Positions 32,528 through 41,697 of a stretch of 64,000 nucleotides of DNA are shown here, piece after piece (the stretch's first letter is position 1; each line of letters begins with the position of its first letter). The position numbers were made by a program, and so were the translations under genes. Under the pieces are notes generated by a model. It saw only the letters and a program-made list of their open reading frames with translations, searched no databases and had not been told where the DNA came from. The DNA is from an uncultured Pelagibacteraceae bacterium (lineage in GTDB: Bacteria; Pseudomonadota; Alphaproteobacteria; Pelagibacterales; Pelagibacteraceae): NCBI GenBank assembly GCA_902560805.1, contig CACENW010000001.1, positions 186,001-250,000 on the forward strand. Reading direction: 5' to 3'.

Positions 32528-34742
32528 CTAATGGTTTTCCAGTTGTAAGAGTGTGTTTAATTCTATCCTGAGTTTGTTTAGTTTCTATCAATCTCATAAA
32601 AGAATCTAACTCTAATTTGTAAAGATCATCTTCTGATAAAGTTTTGTTTAAATTTGTATCACCGCCACTTAAAACATTTGCTAGTTCTGTTCCAACATGC
32701 ATTCCGTGATCTAAAATAATTTTTTCATTATATAATTTATCTAAAACTTTAATCATCTTCTCTTTCAAAGGTTTGCCAGATAGATTAAATTTACATTCTT
32801 CTGGAGGAACAAAATCATTATTTTGATAGATAAGTTTTCTAGCCTCCTCAAAAAGACTGTTTCTATTCATGATTTTTTTATCTTCAGGTTTTAAATATTT
32901 TAAAGGCTCTGCTTCTACAGGTGATGTTGCAGTTTTTGCGTATCCAATAATATCAAATACTTTCAAAGGAGCATAATCAGGATCAGATTTTGCTTCATCA
33001 GTTTGTGACCATCTCCAAAGCATTTCTTTACATCCACCTCCAGCAGGCACTAATCCAACAATTGTCTCTACTAGACCAACCACAATATTTGTGTGTGATG
33101 CAACAAAGTTACTTTGAACTAAAACTTCAAAACCACCACCTAATGTAAGACCAGAAGGCGCAGACACTACTGGGTACTTAGAGTATTTTAATGTTTTGCA
33201 AGTATCTTGAAAATATTTAATAAATTTTTCAATAGATTTGAAATCACCCTTATCTGCAAAATTCATCGTATAACTTAAATTCACGCCTGCAGAAAATTGC
33301 ATACTTTCATTCATAACAATAAGCGGTTTATCAGTTGCATTTTTTAATGCGTCCATCGAGTCGTAATCTAATGCACAAGCTTTTGTGGTAAATTCAACAA
33401 TATTAAAATCCTTAAAACGGTAAATTTCTGCAGAATTATTTTTATCTACTTTAATTGCTGATGGTCTAATTTTTCCTAGTGTTTCAATATCAGTGTAAAG
33501 TTGTCTTTCTCCATAAAAGTTTTCATCTTTTGATTTCGATAAATTTTCTAAAAATTTATTGTTTTCAAAATTATCTATTCTTGAAAAAAAATTTTCTACC
33601 CCAATTGATTTTAACATTTCAAAAGGACCCATTGCCCAATTAAAACCAAGTCTCATTGCTTCATCTATATCGTTGAACTTATCTGTAATCCCTGGAACTA
33701 GAGAAGATGCATATTTTATTATTTTAGAAATCACTTCCCAAGCATATTCTCCATATTTATCTTTTCGATTAATTAAATTATTTATATTTACAGTCTCAAC
33801 CCCTAAATCTATTTTTTTTGAAGTTGTGTATTCACCTGTTTCTAAATTAATGGCTTCTAATATTTTCTGCTTTTCACTTTTATTCATTCTATAAAAACCA
33901 CCTTTTCCTTTGCGTCCAGTATAACCAGTATCAATTAATTTTTTTACTAATGGAATTTCTTTTGCAACTATTTGAAATTCATCATTTTCAGAAAGTTCTT
34001 TAATAAAACTTTTTAAAACATCAGCCATCAAATCAATTCCGATTAGGTCATATAAGCCAAAAACTCCTGTTTTAGGTATACCCATTGGTCTTCCAAACAC
34101 TGCATCAGCTTCTTCAATAGACAATTTCATTCTAAATGCTTCAGTCATTGCTACCTGCATTGCATAAACACCTATTCTATTTCCCAAAAAACCAGGTGTA
34201 TCATTACAAACAATAGCACCTTTACCTAATTCAATTTCACAAAATTTTTTAAGAGAATTAATTTTATTTAAATCATTATTCTCATTCTTAACAATTTCTA
34301 ACAATCCCATGTATCTAACCGGATTAAAGAAATGAGTTATGCAAAAATCTTTTTTTTCTTCTTCAGTTAATTTTTCTGACAAAACTTTTATTGGGATAGA
34401 TGATGTATTTGATGAAACAATTGCTCCCTGTTTTCTATTCTTAAATATTTTTTCATAAATATTGTGCTTTATATCAATTCTTTCAACAACAGCCTCAACA
34501 ACCCAGTCGGCTTCTTTCACTACATCAAAATTATCATCAATGTTCCCAACTTTAATATTTTCAATTTTATTTTTATCTAAGAGTAACGGGGGTCTTGATT
34601 TATGAATTCTATCTCTTGCTTTTTCAGATATTTCTGTTGTCAAATCTAGAAGGGTTACTGGTACATTGGCATTACAAAGGTGTGCTGCAATTCCACTACC
34701 CATTGTGCCAGATCCGATAACAACTACTTTTTTTATATCCAT
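32520..34742 (-). CDS. 3-hydroxyacyl-CoA dehydrogenase / enoyl-CoA hydratase bifunctional protein
   Basis: This 740-residue protein has its dehydrogenase part first: NAD-binding VVVIGSGTMGSGIAAHLC at residues 6-23, HFFNPVRYMGLLEIV with the catalytic His, and two C-terminal dehydrogenase domains to about residue 410. A crotonase domain follows at roughly residues 430-700 (MQFSAGVNLS, LGGGFEVLVQSNF, ETIVGLVPAGGG). This order is reversed relative to FadB of E. coli. It catalyses hydration and oxidation in fatty-acid beta-oxidation and diverges from the thiolase gene that supplies the last step. Confidence 0.9.
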   Translation of the reverse strand: MDIKKVVVIGSGTMGSGIAAHLCNANVPVTLLDLTTEISEKARDRIHKSRPPLLLDKNKIENIKVGNIDDNFDVVKEADWVVEAVVERIDIKHNIYEKIFKNRKQGAIVSSNTSSIPIKVLSEKLTEEEKKDFCITHFFNPVRYMGLLEIVKNENNDLNKINSLKKFCEIELGKGAIVCNDTPGFLGNRIGVYAMQVAMTEAFRMKLSIEEADAVFGRPMGIPKTGVFGLYDLIGIDLMADVLKSFIKELSENDEFQIVAKEIPLVKKLIDTGYTGRKGKGGFYRMNKSEKQKILEAINLETGEYTTSKKIDLGVETVNINNLINRKDKYGEYAWEVISKIIKYASSLVPGITDKFNDIDEAMRLGFNWAMGPFEMLKSIGVENFFSRIDNFENNKFLENLSKSKDENFYGERQLYTDIETLGKIRPSAIKVDKNNSAEIYRFKDFNIVEFTTKACALDYDSMDALKNATDKPLIVMNESMQFSAGVNLSYTMNFADKGDFKSIEKFIKYFQDTCKTLKYSKYPVVSAPSGLTLGGGFEVLVQSNFVASHTNIVVGLVETIVGLVPAGGGCKEMLWRWSQTDEAKSDPDYAPLKVFDIIGYAKTATSPVEAEPLKYLKPEDKKIMNRNSLFEEARKLIYQNNDFVPPEECKFNLSGKPLKEKMIKVLDKLYNEKIILDHGMHVGTELANVLSGGDTNLNKTLSEDDLYKLELDSFMRLIETKQTQDRIKHTLTTGKPLVN

Positions 34743-34847
34743 AATCAGTAAACTTTTATTGAATTAATCAAAAACTTGAAATAAGACAAATTTCCTGATT
34801 AATTAATTTGGTAAGCTATATAAATTAACACAATATTAAAGATAAAA

Positions 34848-35975
34848 ATGTACAATTCAGTAATAGTTGGTTACTCCAGGTCCCCTTTTGCAATGGCAAA
34901 TAAAGGTAAATTAATAGATGTAAAACCAGTTAATCTGCTAGCTGAAGTAATTAAAAACCTTGTTTCACAATCAAAAATTAATCCTAAAGAAATTGATGAT
35001 GTTGTTATTGGATGTGCTTTTCAGGTTGGTGAGCAGTGTTTTAATATTGGAAGATTAGTAACTTTTTTATCAGACTTAGATATGAGAGTTCCAGGTATGT
35101 CTGTAGATAGATGGTGTGGATCCTCTATGGAAGCAATTCATATTGCTGCTGGTAAAATAGCAATGGGATCAGGTAAGATTTTTATTTGTGGAGGGGTAGA
35201 AAGTATGACAAGGGTTAGAACCGGCTTTGACCCTTTACCTCATCCTTATTTGGATGCAGAAGAACAAAACCCACATTTATATTTATCAATGGGAATTACT
35301 GCGGAGAATGTTGCAAAAAAATATAATATTTCAAGAACAGAACAACAAAAGTTCTCTTTAGAAAGTCATAGAAAAGCAAATGAAGCACAACAAAAAGAAA
35401 AATTTACAAGAGAGATTACTAAGATAGGTGATTGTGAAGCAGATGAAAATATTAGACCTAATAGTACAATGGAAAAATTAGATAATTTAAAGTTAGCGTT
35501 TGATCAAAATGGAACTGTAACAGCCGCAACTGCCTCTCCACTAACTGATGGCGCCGCTGTAACTTTAATATGTGAAGAAAATTTTGCTAAAGAGAATGGT
35601 TTGGAAATTTTTGGAAGAATAAAATCTACAGCTGTTGAGGGATGTGATCCAAACTATATGGGATTAGGTCCAATTTCAGCTACTAAAAAAGCTTTGAAAA
35701 GAGCTAAGCTTTCAATAAAAGACATTGATATTGTGGAGCTAAATGAAGCCTTCGCATCTCAATCACTTGCTTGTATCAAAGATTTAGAGATGGACATTAA
35801 AAAAGTAAATCTAGACGGTGGTGCAATTGCTTTGGGACATCCTTTAGGTGCAACAGGTGCTAGGATAACAGGAAAAGCAGCACAACTTTTAAAAAGAGAA
35901 AATAAAAAATACGCTCTTGCTACTCAATGTATTGGTTTGGGAATGGGAATTGCAACAATAATTGAAGCAGTTTAA
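34848..35975 (+). CDS. acetyl-CoA acyltransferase (thiolase)
   Basis: This 375-residue thiolase has the nucleophilic cysteine at residue 90 (DRWCGSSMEAIH), the C-terminal GGAIALGHPLGATGAR motif and the second active cysteine in TQCIGLGMGIA. It cleaves 3-ketoacyl-CoA with CoA, completing beta-oxidation with the divergent bifunctional gene. A degradative FadA-type role is favoured by this neighbour. Its end converges on the permease gene two bases away. Confidence 0.92.
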   Translation: MYNSVIVGYSRSPFAMANKGKLIDVKPVNLLAEVIKNLVSQSKINPKEIDDVVIGCAFQVGEQCFNIGRLVTFLSDLDMRVPGMSVDRWCGSSMEAIHIAAGKIAMGSGKIFICGGVESMTRVRTGFDPLPHPYLDAEEQNPHLYLSMGITAENVAKKYNISRTEQQKFSLESHRKANEAQQKEKFTREITKIGDCEADENIRPNSTMEKLDNLKLAFDQNGTVTAATASPLTDGAAVTLICEENFAKENGLEIFGRIKSTAVEGCDPNYMGLGPISATKKALKRAKLSIKDIDIVELNEAFASQSLACIKDLEMDIKKVNLDGGAIALGHPLGATGARITGKAAQLLKRENKKYALATQCIGLGMGIATIIEAV

Positions 35976-35977
35976 TT

Positions 35978-36832
35978 TTATCTATTAATTCCTCTTAATC
36001 TCTCAGATCTTCTTCTTAACAATTCTGCACTAATCAAGATTAAACTTGAAAGAATAATTAAACATGTTGCGACAGCTAAAATTGTTGGACTTAACTGTTC
36101 TCTTAAACCAGTCCACATTTGTACTGGAATTGTAGTATTTTCTAAACCAGCAAGAAATAAAACTACAACTACTTCATCAAATGAAGTTACAAATGCAAAT
36201 AAACCTCCTGAAATTACTCCAGGTAATATTAAAGGAAGAGTAATTTTCATAAAAGTGTTTACTGGATTACTACCTAAGCTGGCTGCCGCTCTAGTTACAC
36301 TATGATCAAATCCTGACAATGTTGCGGTTACGGTGATTACAACAAATGGCGTTCCAAGTATTATATGAGCAAAAACTATTCCTGTATGAGTTGCTGCTAA
36401 ACCTACTTTTGCCATGAAAAAGAATATTGCAACACCTGATATAATTAATGGAACAATCATTGGAGAAATAAGAGTGGCCATTATAATTCCTTTATAAGGC
36501 ATGTGCCTACTACTCAAACCTAGTGCAGCCAATGTCCCTAGTATTATAGATCCTATTGTTGCAAATATTGCAATTATAAAACTATTTTTTGCAGCTAATC
36601 CCCATGGGTTTTTAGTTCCATAAACCATATCCTTATACCATCTTAGAGAGAAGGCATCAGGATCAAGATTTTTCATCCCCTCAGAAAATACTAAAAATTC
36701 TTCAGCGTTAAATGATAATGGAAATATTACGAATAAAGGGGCAACTAAAAAGAAAAACACAAAAGCACAAATGGCTAAATAGACATAATGCCAAATTCTA
36801 TAACGTGTTTCAGTATAACTTGGTAATGCCAT
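35978..36832 (-). CDS. potC: polyamine-type ABC transporter permease 2
   Basis: This 284-residue protein has six predicted helices and an EAA-type loop (VTRAAASLGSNPVNTFMKITLPLILPGV) typical of PotC/YdcV permeases. It pairs with the 420-residue permease just upstream (two bases between). It is the last gene of the run EutA-like, DoeA-like, ATPase, binding protein, permease, permease. Substrate is inferred only to be a polyamine-like or other cationic or zwitterionic amine. Confidence 0.87.
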   Translation of the reverse strand: MALPSYTETRYRIWHYVYLAICAFVFFFLVAPLFVIFPLSFNAEEFLVFSEGMKNLDPDAFSLRWYKDMVYGTKNPWGLAAKNSFIIAIFATIGSIILGTLAALGLSSRHMPYKGIIMATLISPMIVPLIISGVAIFFFMAKVGLAATHTGIVFAHIILGTPFVVITVTATLSGFDHSVTRAAASLGSNPVNTFMKITLPLILPGVISGGLFAFVTSFDEVVVVLFLAGLENTTIPVQMWTGLREQLSPTILAVATCLIILSSLILISAELLRRRSERLRGINR

Positions 36833-36834
36833 AT

Positions 36835-38097
36835 TTATCCTAATTTAATATTATCTACTCCAACAAGTTTATTATAAATCCAATAAATAACTAAAACTCC
36901 AGTTAACAACATCAATCCCATTGCAGACGCAAAACTCCAATCTAGAGTTGTTTTCATATGATATGCTATCTGGTTACTAATTAATGTTCCAGATGCACCC
37001 CCTACAAGTGCTGGTGTAATGTAATACCCAATAGCTAAAATAAATACTAACAAACATCCTGCTCCAATTCCTGGAATAGTTAATGGGAAATATACTTTCC
37101 AAAATGCAACGAAAGGAGTTCCTCCCAAAGATTTTCCTGCTCTCATTAAGCTTGGTGAGATTGTTTTCATCACACTGTAAAGTGGTAGAACCATAAATGG
37201 TAAAAGTATCTGTGTCATCGCCACATAAGTTCCAACTTTATTATACATCATTTCTGGCCTGCTATCGTCTGCAACTAAACCTATCATTACAAAGAAATCA
37301 TTAACGACCCCTTGTTGTTGTAATAAAATCATCCAACTTGCAGTTCTAACTAATAATGAAGTCCAAAATGGAAGAAGAACACAAATCATTAATAGATTTG
37401 AATATTTCATTGGTAATGTAGCCAATAAATGAGCTATAGGATATCCCATTAAAAAACAGAATACTGTTACAAATAAAGCAATTTCAAGAGTTCTTAACCA
37501 CAAAATTCTATGAATTCTTCTATCTTCATCTACTTGAGCAATACTTCCATCAGCAGCAAAATACATGTCCATACCTTTAAGATATTTAGCTAATGTATAT
37601 GGTGGAGCTGTTCTTTTTATAGCTTGCCAATACTCAACTTTACCCCAATTTTTATGGACTCTCATCATCTGTTCTTTGATGCTGGCACTTTCATCGATCT
37701 TTTTTCTTTTAATATTTCTAAACAATCTTTTGGTTGTTGAATTAAAACCATTTTTTTCTTTATTTAGTCTTTGACCAAGTTTTCCATGTTCTTGTTTTTC
37801 AACAAGGGCTTTGTAGTCATAATAAAAAGCAGAAAAAACATCTTCAGGAGGTAATTCTTGTCCATCCCAATTTTCCATTTCCTTAAACGTTTTAGGAAGC
37901 ATATTTGTAATCATTTTGTCATCAATACTTCTCGTAAACATTTCACCGATTGGAAATATATAAGTAATGACTAAAAATAATAATAAAGGAGCCACTAGAA
38001 GAAATGCTTTAATTTTATTCTTCCGTTCAGCTTTTTTCAAACTGACTTCTAATGGTATGCCGTCAGTTGTTAAAATTTGTTTTGCTTCAGAGCTCAT
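36835..38097 (-). CDS. potB: polyamine-type ABC transporter permease 1 with long periplasmic insert
   Basis: At 420 residues this permease is about 120 longer than PotB of E. coli. The extra part lies between the first helix (FLLVAPLLLFLVITYIFPIGE) and the second at about residue 205, and is hydrophilic and lysine-rich, so it should face the periplasm. The EAA loop (LMRAGKSLGGTPFVAFWKVYFPL) is conserved. The start codon immediately follows a hairpin with a U-run and lacks a Shine-Dalgarno sequence, which suggests lower expression than the upstream binding protein gene. Confidence 0.87.
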   Translation of the reverse strand: MSSEAKQILTTDGIPLEVSLKKAERKNKIKAFLLVAPLLLFLVITYIFPIGEMFTRSIDDKMITNMLPKTFKEMENWDGQELPPEDVFSAFYYDYKALVEKQEHGKLGQRLNKEKNGFNSTTKRLFRNIKRKKIDESASIKEQMMRVHKNWGKVEYWQAIKRTAPPYTLAKYLKGMDMYFAADGSIAQVDEDRRIHRILWLRTLEIALFVTVFCFLMGYPIAHLLATLPMKYSNLLMICVLLPFWTSLLVRTASWMILLQQQGVVNDFFVMIGLVADDSRPEMMYNKVGTYVAMTQILLPFMVLPLYSVMKTISPSLMRAGKSLGGTPFVAFWKVYFPLTIPGIGAGCLLVFILAIGYYITPALVGGASGTLISNQIAYHMKTTLDWSFASAMGLMLLTGVLVIYWIYNKLVGVDNIKLG

Positions 38098-38130
38098 AAA
38101 AAAATAGGGCGGTTATTAAATAACCGCCCT
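38098..38130 (-). terminator. intercistronic terminator/attenuator after the polyamine-type binding protein
   Basis: The minus strand reads a perfect GGGCGGTTATT / AATAACCGCCC hairpin followed by ATTTTTTT that runs right up to the permease ATG at 38097. It would end most transcripts after the binding-protein gene. Confidence 0.9.
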
Positions 38131-38166
38131 AAATATATTATATAAATTCAGTGATTAAAACTGAAA

Positions 38167-39288
38167 TTATAGGCCTGCTTTGAAAGCTTCCCACTTCTCA
38201 CCAATCTCTGTTCCATAGTCAGCCCAGAAGAATGGGTCAACTAAGAAATAGTTTTTAGTGTTAGCAGGAGCAGTTGGCATTTGAGACATCATCTCTGTTT
38301 TACCATCTTTGTACCATGGCTCACCAGCAGTGATTACATCAAGAGAAGATTTTCTCCATGGAGCATATGCAATGTACTTCGCGCTACCAGCTAACATCTC
38401 AGTGTTAGTCATCATAGCTAAAGCTTTTTTAGCATTTGCTTCATCTGGACCACCTTTAACTAAAGCAAAGTATTCGTAGTCAAGACCTTGACCATCCCAT
38501 ACTTGTTTAATTGGAGCACCTTCACCAATTTCAGCATTGAAGAATCTTCCGTTCCAACCAGTTGCCATAACAACTTCACCAGCAACTAATAATTCAGGTG
38601 GTTGAGCACCTGCAGACCAGAATACACATCCACCATTTGGATCTGTACATAGTTCTCTAATTTTATTTAATGCTCTGTCGATTCCACCGTCTTCTAAAAG
38701 TTTTCTGTAAACTCTAGTTCCGCCGTCACCTAACTTCACACCATCCGCAGCTAAAGCAATTTCTAAATTAGTTAAAGCACTAGTATAGATTGCTCTTTTT
38801 CCTGGGAATTTTTTAGTGTTAAAGAAATCCTTAATTTTTGTAGGAGCTTTTGAACCACTAAATTTTCTTGTATCGTAAGCATAGTTCCAAGAATACAAGA
38901 TGTTTCCTACAGCACATTCACTAGGCATGTCTGTGAAAAAGTCTTCACTTGCAGGAGTTCCATCTGGTGCAGGTGGGAAATCTTTGTCAAAATCAAATTT
39001 AACAAATAAACCTTCATCACATCCGTTAATTGTATCGAATGCGAATAAGTCAATTATATCCCATGTTATAGCACCTGCTTCTTTTTGTGCTTTGATTTCT
39101 GATAAACCACCAGAATAGTCAACCCAGTTGATTTCTATTCCTAGTGCTTTAGCAGTTGGATCACCATACCCTAACTTCTGAGACTCTGTATAAGCTCCAC
39201 CCCAAGATGCAACAGTTACTGCAAATGCTGATGAAGTTATAGATAGAGCAAAAGAAAGAGCTAGTAATAACTTACTTATTTTCTTCAT
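38167..39288 (-). CDS. potD: polyamine-type ABC substrate-binding protein (PotD/PotF-like)
   Basis: This 373-residue periplasmic protein has a signal peptide (MKKISKLLLALSFALSITSSAFA) and the PotD/PotF layout: VASWGGAYTESQK at the start of the mature part, WDIIDLFAFDTI, NILYSWNYAYDTRKF and a C-terminal FFWADYGTEIGEKWEAFK. A very good ribosome site (GGAGG) lies upstream. Placement in a unit with DoeA/EutA-like enzymes leaves the ligand open; ectoine-type or other nitrogenous osmolytes are possible besides putrescine or spermidine. A terminator follows the gene. Confidence 0.88.
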   Translation of the reverse strand: MKKISKLLLALSFALSITSSAFAVTVASWGGAYTESQKLGYGDPTAKALGIEINWVDYSGGLSEIKAQKEAGAITWDIIDLFAFDTINGCDEGLFVKFDFDKDFPPAPDGTPASEDFFTDMPSECAVGNILYSWNYAYDTRKFSGSKAPTKIKDFFNTKKFPGKRAIYTSALTNLEIALAADGVKLGDGGTRVYRKLLEDGGIDRALNKIRELCTDPNGGCVFWSAGAQPPELLVAGEVVMATGWNGRFFNAEIGEGAPIKQVWDGQGLDYEYFALVKGGPDEANAKKALAMMTNTEMLAGSAKYIAYAPWRKSSLDVITAGEPWYKDGKTEMMSQMPTAPANTKNYFLVDPFFWADYGTEIGEKWEAFKAGL

Positions 39289-39396
39289 TATTCCTCCGTT
39301 TAAACGTTGATATAAATTAATTTATATAAACAAAAGTACAACAAATAGACCAACTTAAGTCAACAGCTCTTTTTTGTATTTACAATAATAATATAT

Positions 39397-40482
39397 TTAT
39401 TTTGGGTCTAAAGCCCTAGCATCTAAGCTGTTCCATCCAATATTAATATCTTGACTTACTTTTAGCTCTAGATTGGATGTACTATTTGGAACTTTTAAAA
39501 TAAATTCTGAGCTACCTAAAAGATTTAATCTCACTCTTGTATGGTCGCCATGATAGATAACTTCCTCTATCTTTCCAGTAAACATATTATCCATTTTATC
39601 TTTTGGATTTATTAGTGCCCTTTCGGGTCTTAATGAAACTGTAGTTTTTTCTCCTTTGGATTTAACTGAAATAGGATTGGCTAATATTTCTGAATTCGCC
39701 AGCTTAACTTTACATTTATCTTTATCTATATCTATAACTTCTCCATTAAAAGTATTATTCTCACCAATAAATTCAGCGACAAACGAATTTACAGGTTTTT
39801 CATATAATTCAGCTGGATCTGATAATTGTTGAACTTTTCCATCATTGAAAACTGCAATTCTATTGGACATTGTCAAAGCTTCACTTTGATCGTGAGTTAC
39901 ATAAACAACTGTTACACCAATGCTTTCATGAATATGTTTAATTTCATATTGCATACTTTCTCTCAAATTTTTATCTAGCGCTCCTAAAGGTTCGTCCATT
40001 AAAACAACTGCTGGGTCAAATACTAAAGCTCTTGCTACAGCAACTCTTTGTTGTTGACCACCTGAAAGTTGGGCTGGCATTCTAGTTTCAAATCCGTTTA
40101 ATGAAACCATCGACAAAGCCTTATCAACTTTTTTATCAATTTCGTCTTTCTCAACTTTTCTTACTCTTAAAGGAAAAGCTAAGTTTTCATAAACAGTCAT
40201 ATGTGGGAATAATGCATAGTTTTGAAATACCATTCCAATTCCTCTTTTATGAGGAGGAATATTTGAAATTATATTTCCGTCTAATAATATCTCACCATGA
40301 GTTGGTGTTTCAAATCCAGCCAACATCATTAAACATGTTGTCTTACCTGATCCAGATGGACCAAGCATGGTTATAAACTCGCCCTCAGCAATATCTAATT
40401 GAAGATCTTTGACGACAAGAACTTTACCGTCATAACTTTTATCTACTTTATCGAATTTAACGAATTCAGGATTTTTAGACAT
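39397..40482 (-). CDS. potA: polyamine-type ABC transporter ATP-binding protein
   Basis: This 361-residue ATPase has Walker A (GPSGSGKTT, residues 41-49), signature LSGGQQQRVAVARAL and Walker B VVLMDEPLGALD. A C-terminal TOBE-type domain from about residue 280 (VSLRPERALI) follows, the typical PotA arrangement. It lies between the DoeA-like gene (45 bases upstream) and the binding protein gene. The 108-base gap after it probably contains an additional promoter for the binding protein. Confidence 0.92.
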   Translation of the reverse strand: MSKNPEFVKFDKVDKSYDGKVLVVKDLQLDIAEGEFITMLGPSGSGKTTCLMMLAGFETPTHGEILLDGNIISNIPPHKRGIGMVFQNYALFPHMTVYENLAFPLRVRKVEKDEIDKKVDKALSMVSLNGFETRMPAQLSGGQQQRVAVARALVFDPAVVLMDEPLGALDKNLRESMQYEIKHIHESIGVTVVYVTHDQSEALTMSNRIAVFNDGKVQQLSDPAELYEKPVNSFVAEFIGENNTFNGEVIDIDKDKCKVKLANSEILANPISVKSKGEKTTVSLRPERALINPKDKMDNMFTGKIEEVIYHGDHTRVRLNLLGSSEFILKVPNSTSNLELKVSQDINIGWNSLDARALDPK

Positions 40483-40527
40483 AAAGGTGAATATAAAACA
40501 TTTGTGTAAATAGATTTCAATAGCTAA

Positions 40528-41697
40528 TTAACTCTTAATATGAAGCTCTTTTGGAAAATTACAAAATAGTTCTGATCCATTTTCAGTAACTCTGATTGCT
40601 TCAGATGCCTCAACACCCCAATCACCAAACTGCATCACTGCTATCATGTGAAAACAAACATTGGGCTCAAGCACTGTCATATCTCCTTTATATATATTAA
40701 GAGTGTGCTCACCCCAGTCAGGAGGATATCCGATTCCAATCGAATAACCTGTTCTAGATTTTTTTTCTATTCCATATTTATCTAAAATTTTCCAAAAAGA
40801 TTGAGCAACATCATCTGCGGTATTTCCAGGTTTGATTGCACTAATTCCAGCATTTAGTGCCTCGATGGTTTTGTTCATTGTATCAATTTTTAGCTGATTA
40901 GGTTTTCCAAGAAGAACTGTTCTGGCCATTGGAGCATGATACCTCTTATAAACTCCAGATAGTTCAATAATTGTAGCCTCTCCTTCGACAAATTTTTCTT
41001 GAGTTGCTGTTAAATGTGAAGCTGAGGTTCCTTTTCCTGTTGGTAGTAAAGTTGCTATACTAGAATACTCACCACCATATTCCTCTGTACCATAAAATAA
41101 TGTTTTTTGAATTTCACCTACAGCATCACATTGTCTAACACCTGGTTTAATTACTTCCATTGCAGTTATCATTCCTTTTTCAGATATTTTTGCAGCAGAT
41201 TTCATAAAACCAATCTCAGCATCAGATTTAACCAATCTTGCCCAATTAACCAAACGATCACTATCCTTTATTTGTGCGTTTGGTAATCCCTGTTTAATTT
41301 TTTCATAACAGAATGCGGTAAAATAATGGGCATCCATTTCAACCCCTATATTTAGTTTATCCCACTTACGCTCTTTAATGATTTCAACTAAATAATCATA
41401 AGGATGTTTTGGCCATGTATGAATGTAATTTTCATCGTAAACAATAATATTTTCGTTTTTTAAGTAAGTTGTTATATACGCACCCCCAGCATCCTGTGCT
41501 CTTACAAAACATAAAGGCTCATCAGCATTTACATGAACAATAGCACATTGAGCATAATAGAAAGACCACGCATCATAGCCTGTTAAATAATTCATATTAT
41601 TTGTATCATGTGAAATTAAAAGTTCGATGCCTTTTTCCTGCATCATTTTCTGAACTTTTTTTAACCTTTGTCTATATTCTTCTTTACTAAATGACAT
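40528..41697 (-). CDS. creatinase/ectoine hydrolase-like M24 family enzyme (DoeA/EutD-like)
   Basis: This 389-residue protein has a creatinase N-terminal domain and a pita-bread C-terminal domain. It resembles ectoine hydrolase DoeA/EutD strongly: NMNYLTGYDAWSFYYAQ, HPYDYLVEIIKERKWDKLNIGVEMD, LVNWARLVKSDAEI, RTGYSIGIGYPPDWGEHTL. The metal-binding aspartates of M24 aminopeptidases are missing (ELSGVYKRYHAPMARTV), consistent with the metal-free creatinase/DoeA branch. DoeA opens the ectoine ring to N-acetyl-diaminobutyrate. It is translationally coupled to the EutA-like gene (TAATG). True substrate could be a related cyclic amidine or guanidino compound. Confidence 0.75.
   Translation of the reverse strand: MSFSKEEYRQRLKKVQKMMQEKGIELLISHDTNNMNYLTGYDAWSFYYAQCAIVHVNADEPLCFVRAQDAGGAYITTYLKNENIIVYDENYIHTWPKHPYDYLVEIIKERKWDKLNIGVEMDAHYFTAFCYEKIKQGLPNAQIKDSDRLVNWARLVKSDAEIGFMKSAAKISEKGMITAMEVIKPGVRQCDAVGEIQKTLFYGTEEYGGEYSSIATLLPTGKGTSASHLTATQEKFVEGEATIIELSGVYKRYHAPMARTVLLGKPNQLKIDTMNKTIEALNAGISAIKPGNTADDVAQSFWKILDKYGIEKKSRTGYSIGIGYPPDWGEHTLNIYKGDMTVLEPNVCFHMIAVMQFGDWGVEASEAIRVTENGSELFCNFPKELHIKS

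Noticed and set aside
39310..39327. Perfect 18-base palindrome ATATAAATTAATTTATAT upstream of the PotD-like gene
   Set aside because: It contains only A and T, and about one such palindrome is expected by chance in 64 kb at this base composition. It may simply overlap a promoter.
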